Shown here piece by piece: positions 5,545-12,417 of a stretch of DNA of 12,417 nucleotides. The translations under genes and the position numbers were made by a program. Location: NCBI GenBank assembly GCA_964392105.1, contig CAYMPA010000091.1:1-12417 (forward strand), given 5' to 3'. This DNA is from UBA7359 sp964392105 (GTDB lineage Bacteria > Pseudomonadota > Gammaproteobacteria > Eutrophobiales > Eutrophobiaceae). The notes under the pieces are model-generated. The model was not told where the DNA came from and ran no database searches. It was given only the letters and a program-made list of their open reading frames with translations. Position 1 is the first letter of the stretch. Every line of letters begins with the position of its first letter.

Positions 5545-7028
5545 TATTCAAGGTGAACAACAAGCTCAGCCTGGGCAGGCAATCATTGTGCTGGGCATGC
5601 ACCGCAGTGGCACTTCTGCTGTCGCGGGAGCTCTTTCCAGTATGGGGGTGAACTTTGGATCGAGGGAGAAGCTGATTGACGGCCATTCTGAAGTGAATGC
5701 CAAGGGTTTCTGGGAGCATCGTGATATCGTCATGTTAAATGAGCAGTTGTTAACCGCCGTGGGATCCAGTTGGGAAGACATTCGGGATATTGATGTCAAA
5801 CGCTTTGGATCAGACGAAATTCACGGAATCAAAGAGAGTATCAAGGTTGTATTAAAGCGCGACTTTTCGTTTTTTTCTTTGTGGGGATTAAAAGATCCGC
5901 GCATATGTAAATTACTGCCTGTGTGGATTGATATTTTCAAAGAGATTAATGTAACTCCACGATTTATTATAGTCTACCGGCATCCTGAAGAGGTTGCCAG
6001 ATCACTTGAAAAACGGGATAGCATCCCACTTGAGAAAGCATATGTTCTTTGGTTGTCCTATGTCCTGGCCTCTGAGTTGTTTTCAAGGGGCTTTCCTAGA
6101 GCGTTTGTTGCTTATGACAGTTTATTGGACGATTGGCACAGGGCCATGGAAAAAGCATTTAGCGACCTCTCACTCCCATTTGACGATCAGATGATAAACA
6201 GCCATGCGATTGACTCATTTCTCTCTCCGACCCTTCGCCACATGGTTTCGAAACAGGAATCGTTGAAAGGGAAAAAGGGTGTGTGGGTAGAACAGCTGTA
6301 TCATGTTTTACAACACTATTCAGTTGGTGCAGCCGATGATTCAATCATACGAAATGATATTGATCAGTTAAGAAGAAATATCCGGATAGCGATGAGCCTC
6401 TTTGCCCCCATGTTATTTGGTCAGGATTCAGCCTGTTCTGAGGTTGGAGTGCTCAGAAGGGAGCATTCTAATTTGATTACTGATTATGAGCAGAGTAATG
6501 CGGCCTATAAACAGACCAAAGAGGCCTATAAACAGACCAAAGAGGCCTATAAACAGACCAAAGGTACTTATAGCTCAGCCTGTTCTGAGATTGAAATGCT
6601 TAGAAAAGAGTATTCTAACTTGATTGCTGATTATGAGCAGTGCAATAAAGCCTATGAACAGACTAAAGAAGCCTATGAACAGACTAAAGAAGCCTATGAA
6701 CANNNNNNNNNNNNNNNNNNNNNNNNNNNNNNNNNNNNNNNNNNNNNNNNNNNNNNNNNNNNNNNNNNNNNNNNNNNNNNNNNNNNNNNNNNNNNNNNNN
6801 NNCTATGAACAGACTAAAGAAGCCTATGAACAGACTAAAGAAGCCTATGAACAGACTCAAGATGCTTTGGATGTAACCAGAGATGCCTATGAACAGACTC
6901 AAGATGCTTTGGAAAGAAGTAAAGAGGCCTGTGAACAAACTAAGAGTGCATTTGAAAGCAGCCAGAAAAAATTGGTCTCTTTGCAGGGGAAGCTCAGCTG
7001 GAGACTTTGTAATAAACTTGGATTGTGA
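5534..7028 (+). CDS. Sulfotransferase-like protein with long heptad-repeat tail, interrupted by an assembly gap
   Basis: The N-terminal ~270 residues resemble P-loop sulfotransferases: GMHRSGTSA at 21-29 (phosphosulfate loop), WGLKDPR at 117-123 and YRHPEEVARSL at 148-158 (3'-phosphate motif). From about residue 299 the protein becomes a heptad repeat. Its later part is dominated by AYKQTKE and AYEQTKE units encoded by 21-bp tandem repeats, and it ends in LSWRLCNKLGL. Tyr or a hydrophobic residue is constant at one position (likely 'a') with Thr, Ser or Leu at 'd', which suggests a long helix or coiled coil. The 100 N at 6703-6802 make the frame appear to break, but the repeat period shows that any real gap length of 12 + 21n nt keeps one frame to TGA 7026-7028. 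The start at 5534 follows AGGGGA and overlaps wzt by 11 nt; ATG 5522 is the alternative. Overlap with wzt suggests a role in capping or sizing the exported glycan. Confidence 0.8.
6428..6702 (+). repeat. 147-bp higher-order repeat (two copies) in the heptad tail
   Basis: The segment starting TCAGCCTGTTCTGAG at 6428 recurs at 6575, exactly 147 nt later, with scattered substitutions. Each copy encodes SACSE-, a leucine-containing linker and DYEQ-, followed by the Tyr-rich heptads. 147 nt is 49 codons or seven heptads, so the duplication keeps the heptad register. The second copy runs into the assembly gap. Confidence 0.85.
6503..6968 (+). repeat. 21-bp tandem repeats encoding heptads
   Basis: The consensus encodes AY(K/E)QTKE. 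Three near-identical units lie at 6503-6565. Two full units and a part lie at 6650-6702. After the gap come two more matching units (6803-6842), then diverging units to about 6968, such as AYEQTQD, ALDVTRD, ALERSKE and ACEQTKS. The first block uses AAA CAG ACC and the later ones GAA CAG ACT, so the blocks expanded separately. The true unit count is unknown because of the gap. Confidence 0.9.
6703..6802. other. Assembly gap (100 N) within the tandem repeat
   Basis: Exactly 100 N replace sequence in the middle of the 21-bp array. This is the conventional placeholder for a gap of unknown size. Flanking repeat units are in the same phase when the missing length is 12 + 21n nt, which 100 is not. 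The break in reading frame is therefore an artefact. Confidence 0.95.
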
Positions 7029-7094
7029 ATCGTTAATATGTGAATGGTTCAGAGGCGTTCTTAAATGGCCTATAGTTAATATTTGGGGATTAAT

Positions 7095-7952
7095 ATGAGC
7101 AGAAATGAACATGAAAATCGACACAATTATGAATACGATGTTGATTTGAATGGCAATACAGCTCCGGCATATGTTGTGCGTATGGTCGGGGAACACAAAC
7201 GTGTTCTCGAGGTGGGTGCTGGTCCCGGCTCGATCACCAAACTGCTCAAAGGTGTTGGAAACTGCCGTATTACAGGCCTTGAGATCGACAGGGAAGCTAT
7301 CAAAAAACTCGAGCCATTTTGCGAGCGTGTTTATGAAGCCAACCTGAACGACCCGGGTTGGACTGAGCTGCTGTCAGATGAAGCTCCTTTTGATGTTCTT
7401 GTTGCTGCAGATGTGCTTGAACATGTGTATGAGCCTTGGGCGGTATTGAAAGCGATGGCTGATATTGCCGGAACTAATGGAGAGATTGTGATTTCCCTGC
7501 CGCATGTCGGCCACCATGCTGTAATAGCATGCTTGTTGGGTGAGGATTTTGCATATCGTAGCTGGGGATTGCTGGATAAGACCCATATCCGGTTTTTTGG
7601 ACTCAAAAACATGCAGCAATTATTCGATGGTGCAGGTTTGAAAATTGTTGATGCAAAATTCGTCATTACTCCACCGCAACAGAGTGAGTTTGCGGATATA
7701 TGGAATGCTCTGGGGGATGAGGTCAAGAGTGCATTATCTTCCCATCGCTATGGTCAGGTATATCAGGTTGTGATTAAGGCTGTTTCCAAAGCCCGGGATG
7801 GGGATGCTATTGACCTGATGCAACTTCCTGTACAAGAACCCCAAATGGCAGGAAATCGTGAAGTATGTGTGGGTTTGATGAGAAAAATTGCCAGAAAATG
7901 TCTCAGTGAACAGACTCGTTATCGTATTTTGAACAGCATGCGAAAAAAGTAA
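7095..7952 (+). CDS. Class I SAM-dependent methyltransferase
   Basis: This 285-residue protein has a methyltransferase domain in about residues 20-190. Motif I is VLEVGAGPGSIT (37-48), the acidic ribose-binding position is Glu63 in GLEID, and FDVLVAADVLEHV (99-111) is the motif IV region typical of the Methyltransf_11/23 group. The C-terminal ~80 residues have no feature I recognise. ATG 7095 follows GGGGA (7085-7089) by 5 nt; a TTG at 7083 would overlap that site. It lies 66 nt after the heptad-tail protein and is unlike the first methyltransferase in sequence, so two different methylations are likely. O-methylation of a sugar or of the chain end is a reasonable guess from context; the substrate cannot be read from the sequence. 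Confidence 0.83.
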   Translation: MSRNEHENRHNYEYDVDLNGNTAPAYVVRMVGEHKRVLEVGAGPGSITKLLKGVGNCRITGLEIDREAIKKLEPFCERVYEANLNDPGWTELLSDEAPFDVLVAADVLEHVYEPWAVLKAMADIAGTNGEIVISLPHVGHHAVIACLLGEDFAYRSWGLLDKTHIRFFGLKNMQQLFDGAGLKIVDAKFVITPPQQSEFADIWNALGDEVKSALSSHRYGQVYQVVIKAVSKARDGDAIDLMQLPVQEPQMAGNREVCVGLMRKIARKCLSEQTRYRILNSMRKK

Positions 7953-8046
7953 TTTAACATTAGCGATTAAAATGGTGGCAAATATTGCTTGCGATCTCAG
8001 GCAGTTTTCATGCTGAAGGTGAATAAGAAATAAGGTGAATTGGAAC

Positions 8047-9189
8047 ATGAATAAGGAACAACGTGCAAAATTGATTGCAATGTATTTCCCCCAGCTTCAC
8101 GCGATTCCGGAAAATGATGCGTGGTGGGGAAAGGGGTTTACTGACTGGGTCAATGTCAAGGCGGCCCAGCCACAGTTTGAAGGACATAATCAGCCTCGAG
8201 CTCCTCTGAACAGCAATTATTATGATCAGTCACAAGTCGATACATTACGCTGGCAGGCTGATCTTGCTCGTGCGAATGGGGTTTATGGTTTTTGCCACTA
8301 TCATTACTGGTTTGACGGCAAGCAGTTATTGGAAACACCAACCAATCTGATGTTGGCTAACAAAGATATAGACATGCCATTTTGCCTGTCGTGGGCTAAC
8401 GAAACCTGGTCGAAACGCTGGGATGGCAGAGATCACCATATTCTTGTGAAGCAGACACATCCTCCTGTAAAAGAACGCTGGAAATTACACTTTGATTATC
8501 TGATCCGGGCATGGTGTGATGAGCGTGCTATTTGTGTGGATGGGAAACCTGTTTTTGTCATCTACAGACCTCAAAGAATTCCTGAAATTGAGAATATGCT
8601 CGACTACTGGCGGAAACTGGCCGTGGAGCATGGTTTGAAAGGGCTTTATTTTATTTTCCAGAAGCAGTATGAGTTGCCTAGTCGGGATTGTCTGAAAGGC
8701 TTTGACGCAGCCTTCCAGTTTCAGCCATTTGAGGCGATTTATTCTCCGGGGTTTGATTCCAGATCAATTCGGCACAGCAGATGGTTCAAGATGATTCGGG
8801 CCTTACCGGAGGGGGCGCAGGATATGCTCCGGGCTTTGCGTGCAAAATTTGTTAAGGAGCTCACATTTCATGATTATGACAGCGCCTGGCAGGAGGCTGT
8901 CAAAGTGCGAAGAGAGTCCGATCTGGTTACTTTTCCAGGTGCATTTGTCGATTGGGATAATACTGCACGTTACAAAAATAGAGCCACCGTTTTTACAGGG
9001 GCATCGCCTGAAAAGTTCGAGTACTGGTTCGAACTGCTTGTTAAATCCATGCCAGGGCGGGAAATCCCTGAACCGTTCATATTTCTCAATGCATGGAATG
9101 AGTGGGCTGAAAGCACCTATCTGGAGCCGGATGAAAAGTATGGGTTTGCCTATTTGGAAGCAGTGAAAAGAGTGTTGATTCATGAGTAG
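8047..9189 (+). CDS. WbsX-family protein (GH99-like domain)
   Basis: This 380-residue protein matches the WbsX family found in O-antigen loci. Visible family features are YFPQLH near 13-18, ENDAWWGKGFTDWVNV (22-37), GFCHYHYWFDGK (81-92), PFCLSWANETWSKRWDG (111-127) and, near the C-terminus, FIFLNAWNEWAE. The family was named as a glycosyltransferase from a Shigella O-antigen cluster, but its fold and conserved acids resemble GH99 endo-mannosidases, so it could instead cleave or remodel a glycan. There is no signal peptide, so it likely acts in the cytoplasm. ATG 8047 is chosen because AAGGTGA (8032-8038) lies 8 nt before it; GTG 8035 lies inside that site. The 94 nt before it show no gene. 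Confidence 0.85.
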   Translation: MNKEQRAKLIAMYFPQLHAIPENDAWWGKGFTDWVNVKAAQPQFEGHNQPRAPLNSNYYDQSQVDTLRWQADLARANGVYGFCHYHYWFDGKQLLETPTNLMLANKDIDMPFCLSWANETWSKRWDGRDHHILVKQTHPPVKERWKLHFDYLIRAWCDERAICVDGKPVFVIYRPQRIPEIENMLDYWRKLAVEHGLKGLYFIFQKQYELPSRDCLKGFDAAFQFQPFEAIYSPGFDSRSIRHSRWFKMIRALPEGAQDMLRALRAKFVKELTFHDYDSAWQEAVKVRRESDLVTFPGAFVDWDNTARYKNRATVFTGASPEKFEYWFELLVKSMPGREIPEPFIFLNAWNEWAESTYLEPDEKYGFAYLEAVKRVLIHE

Positions 9190-9280
9190 ACTCATGGGTG
9201 GTGGAAATCCAGAGTTCACAGATAATTTAAGACGAAAGTGCCTTGGAAACCCAGAAGGTGTTTTTGGCATGGATTAAATT

Positions 9281-10777
9281 ATGCTATTTAACTCGCATGA
9301 GTTTATTTTTTTATTCCTTCCTTTGGCATTGTTTGTCTTTTACTTCTTTGGCAAACGTTTTGGGCACGAAATTGCCATGTTATGGCTGGTTTTAGCTTCC
9401 CTGTTTTTCTATGCCTGGTGGAACCCGGTCTATATCTGGTTGATTCTATTATCCATGTTATTCAACTACGGGATGGGTTTGACCTTGTCCGGCAAGAAAT
9501 CAAGGCGAACGCTGCTGGCTATTGGTGTTGTGGCGAACCTGTCGTTGTTAGGATACTATAAATACGCCAATTTCTTTGTAGATGCTGTCAATGATCTGAC
9601 CGGAGCATCGTTTAACCTTAACAATATTCTTCTTCCGCTTGCTATTTCTTTTTTCACATTTCAGCAGATTGCCTATCTTGTGGATGCCTATCAGAGAAAA
9701 ACGGAAGAGCACAGTTTCCTGCATTATGCCCTGTTTGTAACTTTCTTCCCCCAGTTGATTGCCGGACCGATCGTTCATCATGGTGAAATGATGCGCCAGT
9801 TTTCCAGGCCCGAAACATTTCGTTTTAATTCCAGGAAAATGGAGTTGGGGTTGACTGTTTTTAGTCTCGGGTTGTTTAAGAAAGTACTGTTGGCAGATGG
9901 CATTGCCAGATATTCAACGCCGGTGTTTCAGGCAGCTTTTGCCGAAGATAACATGACTGTTATTGATGCGTGGATAGGAGCACTGGGATATTCTTTTCAA
10001 CTGTATTTTGATTTTTCAGCTTATTCCGATATGGCGATCGGGATTGCCTTGATGTTTGGGATTTGTTTGCCGGTCAATTTTATGTCACCCTATAAAGCCG
10101 TTAACATCATTGATTTTTGGCGCAGATGGCATATGACACTTTCCAGGTTCTTGAGGGATTATCTATATTTTCCGCTTGGTGGTAACCGTAAAGGAAAAGC
10201 GCGCCGTTATGTAAATCTGATGATAACGATGCTGCTGGGAGGGCTGTGGCATGGTGCCGCCTGGACTTTTGCATTGTGGGGTGGATTGCATGGCGTTTAC
10301 CTTATTATCAATCATGTCTGGCACTATATGCGCAGATTGATGGGCCATGATATAGAGAAAAGCACGTTATGGGGAAGAATACTGGCCAGAGGCATCACTT
10401 TTCTGGCGCTTGTTATCGGCTGGGTTTACTTTCGTGCCGAGAGTTTTGAATCAGCGAATTATATATTATCCACTATGTTCGGTTTCCGGCATGTTTCAAT
10501 ATTGGGTTCGGAACTGTTTCCCGGCAGAATATTGTATCAGGGATTAATCTGGCTTATTGCTTTGTCTGCACTCGTTTGGTTGATGCCAAACGTATTGCAG
10601 TGGACCGGTTATGTCGAAAGTGAGCATGGCTGGAAAAGTAAGCGGATTCCCCAGCGGCTGGTAGCGTTGTTTCAATTCCGGCTAACGCCAATGTGGGCTG
10701 TTTTTTGTTCGGCATTGATGATTTTCTCAATTTTGAAATTGACTCATGTCAGTGAATTCCTTTATTTCCAGTTTTAG
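9281..10777 (+). CDS. MBOAT-family O-acyltransferase (AlgI-like)
   Basis: This 498-residue polytopic membrane protein is of the AlgI/DltB/PatA type and would carry acyl groups across the inner membrane for transfer to an extracellular glycan. Diagnostic features are FFTFQQIAYLVDAY (124-137), PQLIAGPI (157-164), YFDFSAYSDMAIG (242-254), DFWRRWHMTLSRFLRDYLY (278-296) and GGLWHGAAWTFALWGGLHG (320-338). His324 is the expected catalytic His and His284 the second conserved one. The length and about a dozen hydrophobic segments fit the family. The start has only a weak GGA upstream. The SGNH-like gene begins 7 nt after its stop, the usual pairing of an MBOAT with a periplasmic transfer partner. Acetylation is the commonest reaction in this family, but the acyl group is not determined here. 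Confidence 0.92.
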   Translation: MLFNSHEFIFLFLPLALFVFYFFGKRFGHEIAMLWLVLASLFFYAWWNPVYIWLILLSMLFNYGMGLTLSGKKSRRTLLAIGVVANLSLLGYYKYANFFVDAVNDLTGASFNLNNILLPLAISFFTFQQIAYLVDAYQRKTEEHSFLHYALFVTFFPQLIAGPIVHHGEMMRQFSRPETFRFNSRKMELGLTVFSLGLFKKVLLADGIARYSTPVFQAAFAEDNMTVIDAWIGALGYSFQLYFDFSAYSDMAIGIALMFGICLPVNFMSPYKAVNIIDFWRRWHMTLSRFLRDYLYFPLGGNRKGKARRYVNLMITMLLGGLWHGAAWTFALWGGLHGVYLIINHVWHYMRRLMGHDIEKSTLWGRILARGITFLALVIGWVYFRAESFESANYILSTMFGFRHVSILGSELFPGRILYQGLIWLIALSALVWLMPNVLQWTGYVESEHGWKSKRIPQRLVALFQFRLTPMWAVFCSALMIFSILKLTHVSEFLYFQF

Positions 10778-10784
10778 GTGAGAT

Positions 10785-12170
10785 ATGAGTAAATATCTTA
10801 AAATATATGTAAGCGCTTTTACGATGCTTCTTTTATTGGTGCTTTTTAACGCGATTATTGATCCGTATGGTCTTTTCCTCTCAGTGAAAATAGACGGAGT
10901 CAATTGGCCGAAGCCCGAAATGGTAAAAAGTGTGAAGATACATAAATCACTGAAAGTGGCGCGGCTTGAACCTGAGGTGGTCGTGATGGGGACATCACGC
11001 TCTGCAATAGGTATAGATCCTGAGAATGAGGCTTGGCCTGAAAACGATTTCCCCCGTTATAACCTCGCACTTTCAGGTGCAAACATGTATGTAACACGCC
11101 GTTTTCTTGAACACGCACAGACGATTCATCCTTTAAAACAGATTGTTTTTGGTCTCGATTTTTTCGCCTTTAACGTGTATCGCCAACGGGCGCCTGATTA
11201 CCGAGGTGATTTTTTGATCGTTAATGATGATGGCAGTCGCAATCCGCATTTCGACATGAAAATTATTGCAGCATCGCTACTTTCAACAGATGCCTTGCAG
11301 GCCTCCTATAAAACCCTTACTTCCAAAAATAAACATCCAATTATGATAAGTGAAAATGGAAGGTTTATGGTTCCAGAATGGGAGGGTCATTTACATCAAA
11401 GTTTTATAAGCATGGAAAAGCTTTATCTTCAATATGTGTACTTGGCCGGTAAAAAGAGAGAGTACGCATTTATTAATCCTAATACAGGTACATCCAGTCT
11501 GGATGAGTTTCGCAAAATTGTGGCTTACTGCAGGATCCACCGGATTGATCTGAAATTGTTTATCTCACCGCCGCATGCTCAGCATCAGGAAATTATTCGT
11601 GTTTTGGGTCTCTGGCCTTTGTTTGAACAATGGAAAAGAGAACTTGTTCGAATCTTGGGAGAAGAAAATTACACATCGCAGTTATGGGATTTCAGTGGAT
11701 ATAATTCGATGACTACAGATGATATCTCAACAGAAGGCGAGCACTACTATAAAGATTCCACTCACTATAAGCCAAACCTGGGAGGCTTGATATTATCGCG
11801 TATATTTCATTATCATGGCAAGAGTGTGCCTGCGGATTTTGGTTATGTTTTGACATCAGATAATATTGAAAAGTATTTACTCATGATTCGTGTTGGGCAG
11901 AAAAAATACCGGGTCAATTATCCGGATCAAGTCATGGAAATTGAATCTATGGCAAAAAAATATGATTTTGATGCTCAGGATCTTATTCTCAGAAAAGATG
12001 AAGTGCGCAGTAAGGCACGGTGGTTTCGTTCTGCATCCAGAGATAATCCTGTGTCCAAGGCAATGAGGGATTATGAGCGAGGGATGCCGTTAGCGAAACT
12101 TTATGTAAAACATGGCATTACTGAAAACATATTCAACAGTTGGAAAGAGAATTATGATCGGTATATGTGA
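10785..12170 (+). CDS. SGNH/DltD-like acylation partner with C-terminal IS3 OrfA-like helix-turn-helix tail
   Basis: This is a 461-residue protein with an N-terminal membrane anchor (about 8-25). GTSRS (69-73) offers Ser71 as nucleophile, a Gly/Asn-containing segment NLALSGAN follows at 93-100, and DSTH (324-327) supplies the Asp and His of an SGNH triad. Proteins of this type (AlgJ, AlgX, PatB, DltD) take the acyl group from the MBOAT and place it on the glycan in the periplasm. Its Shine-Dalgarno (AGGTGAG) overlaps the MBOAT stop, so the two are translationally coupled. The last ~40 residues are odd: from Gly433 they read GMPLAKLYVKHGITENIFNSW and on to KENY, closely matching the N-terminal helix-turn-helix of IS3-family OrfA transposase proteins (GMPVKELCRKHGIS--TFYNWK in the usual form). 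The sequence stops just after this match. It may be an ancient fusion or a captured IS fragment. Confidence 0.8.
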   Translation: MSKYLKIYVSAFTMLLLLVLFNAIIDPYGLFLSVKIDGVNWPKPEMVKSVKIHKSLKVARLEPEVVVMGTSRSAIGIDPENEAWPENDFPRYNLALSGANMYVTRRFLEHAQTIHPLKQIVFGLDFFAFNVYRQRAPDYRGDFLIVNDDGSRNPHFDMKIIAASLLSTDALQASYKTLTSKNKHPIMISENGRFMVPEWEGHLHQSFISMEKLYLQYVYLAGKKREYAFINPNTGTSSLDEFRKIVAYCRIHRIDLKLFISPPHAQHQEIIRVLGLWPLFEQWKRELVRILGEENYTSQLWDFSGYNSMTTDDISTEGEHYYKDSTHYKPNLGGLILSRIFHYHGKSVPADFGYVLTSDNIEKYLLMIRVGQKKYRVNYPDQVMEIESMAKKYDFDAQDLILRKDEVRSKARWFRSASRDNPVSKAMRDYERGMPLAKLYVKHGITENIFNSWKENYDRYM

Positions 12171-12205
12171 TGTTGGCCAGCAGATTATTAATAGGTTAGG
12201 TGGGT

Positions 12206-12417
12206 CTACATCCCGTCCACATTGCCCGTAGCCATCAAAGTAGGGCTCGAAGGATGCAAGGCTTTCCATGTGGTGTTGTTCGCATATTGCCATAGACCGA
12301 TACCAGGGCCAAAGTCGATAATCAGATCAGCCTTTCCATTGCTGTCAATATGACCAGCAGTAAAAGCTGTAGAACTCACCGGATGCAACGGTGTCCATGT
12401 GTTTGTTGCACTGCTAT
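12206..12417 (-). CDS. FG-GAP/VCBS-like repeat protein, partial (C-terminal end)
   Basis: The frame is open across the right window edge; 69 residues plus the stop (12206-12208) are visible. The sequence shows a repeat of 43 residues: LHP, then a (T/A)G-x-(I/V)D step, in both copies, with TW before LHP. The complete unit contains a DSNGKAD calcium-loop-like motif and ADLIIDFGPGIGLWQYANN. Such repeats build beta-propeller blades in large secreted or surface proteins. The second unit stops at NVDGM, inside the predicted calcium loop, so the C-terminus is either unusual or truncated. It converges on the SGNH gene with 35 nt between stops and no terminator hairpin visible. It is probably a separate gene from the polysaccharide cluster. 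Confidence 0.78.
   Translation of the reverse strand, partial: SSATNTWTPLHPVSSTAFTAGHIDSNGKADLIIDFGPGIGLWQYANNTTWKALHPSSPTLMATGNVDGM

Noticed and set aside
6503..6968. Tandem 21-bp repeats as a CRISPR array
   Set aside because: The units are contiguous with no spacers, lie within a reading frame and encode a seven-residue repeat; no cas gene is present.
6624..7028. A separate + strand frame through and after the gap
   Set aside because: Its part before the gap is out of frame with the sulfotransferase, and its part after the gap is simply the continuation of that gene displaced by the arbitrary 100 N.
6684..7196. Long minus-strand frame opposite the repeat
   Set aside because: It is produced by the repeat's antisense and by the N run, giving a low-complexity Phe/Leu/Ile sequence with no known domain.
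12171..12190. Palindromic TGGCCA near the SGNH stop as a terminator
   Set aside because: The inverted repeat is short and has no T tract on either strand.

Overview
The window looks like part of a surface-polysaccharide gene cluster from a Gram-negative proteobacterium, most likely a gammaproteobacterium. The grounds are a Mip/FkpA-type FKBP lipoprotein, a REP-associated tyrosine transposase, an ABC-transporter-dependent O-antigen export pair (Wzm/Wzt) and an AlgI-type O-acyltransferase. The genus cannot be named from this sequence. All genes read on the + strand except a partial gene at the right edge.

Left part (1-1810): a strong intrinsic terminator closes a transcript that lies outside the window. 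It is followed by an FKBP-type prolyl isomerase lipoprotein and then a RAYT transposase bounded by perfect 23-bp inverted repeats. A third, near-identical copy of that repeat lies upstream of the FKBP gene, so the FKBP gene sits between two direct copies. The usual RAYT start codon, which has a well-placed Shine-Dalgarno, is put out of frame by a 7-nt near-duplication.

Central part (1823-9189): a PAPS-dependent sulfotransferase whose start lies 12 nt beyond the transposon end, a SAM methyltransferase, Wzm, Wzt with a C-terminal carbohydrate-binding domain, a second sulfotransferase-like protein with a long heptad-repeat tail, a second SAM methyltransferase and a WbsX-family (GH99-like) protein. 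The heptad tail is encoded by 21-bp tandem repeats interrupted by a 100-N assembly gap. wzm/wzt and wzt/sulfotransferase each overlap by 11 nt, which indicates translational coupling.

Right part (9281-12417): an MBOAT O-acyltransferase and an SGNH-type partner form a two-gene acylation module. The SGNH protein ends in about 40 residues that resemble the helix-turn-helix of IS3-family OrfA. On the opposite strand, a partial protein with 43-residue FG-GAP/VCBS-like repeats runs off the window.

Together the genes suggest a glycan that is sulfated, methylated and acylated, and exported as a finished chain by Wzm/Wzt. The most interesting hypothesis is that the sulfotransferase with the heptad tail is a chain-capping enzyme and molecular ruler, analogous to WbdD of the E. 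coli O9a system, with its ruler encoded by an expandable 21-bp repeat array.
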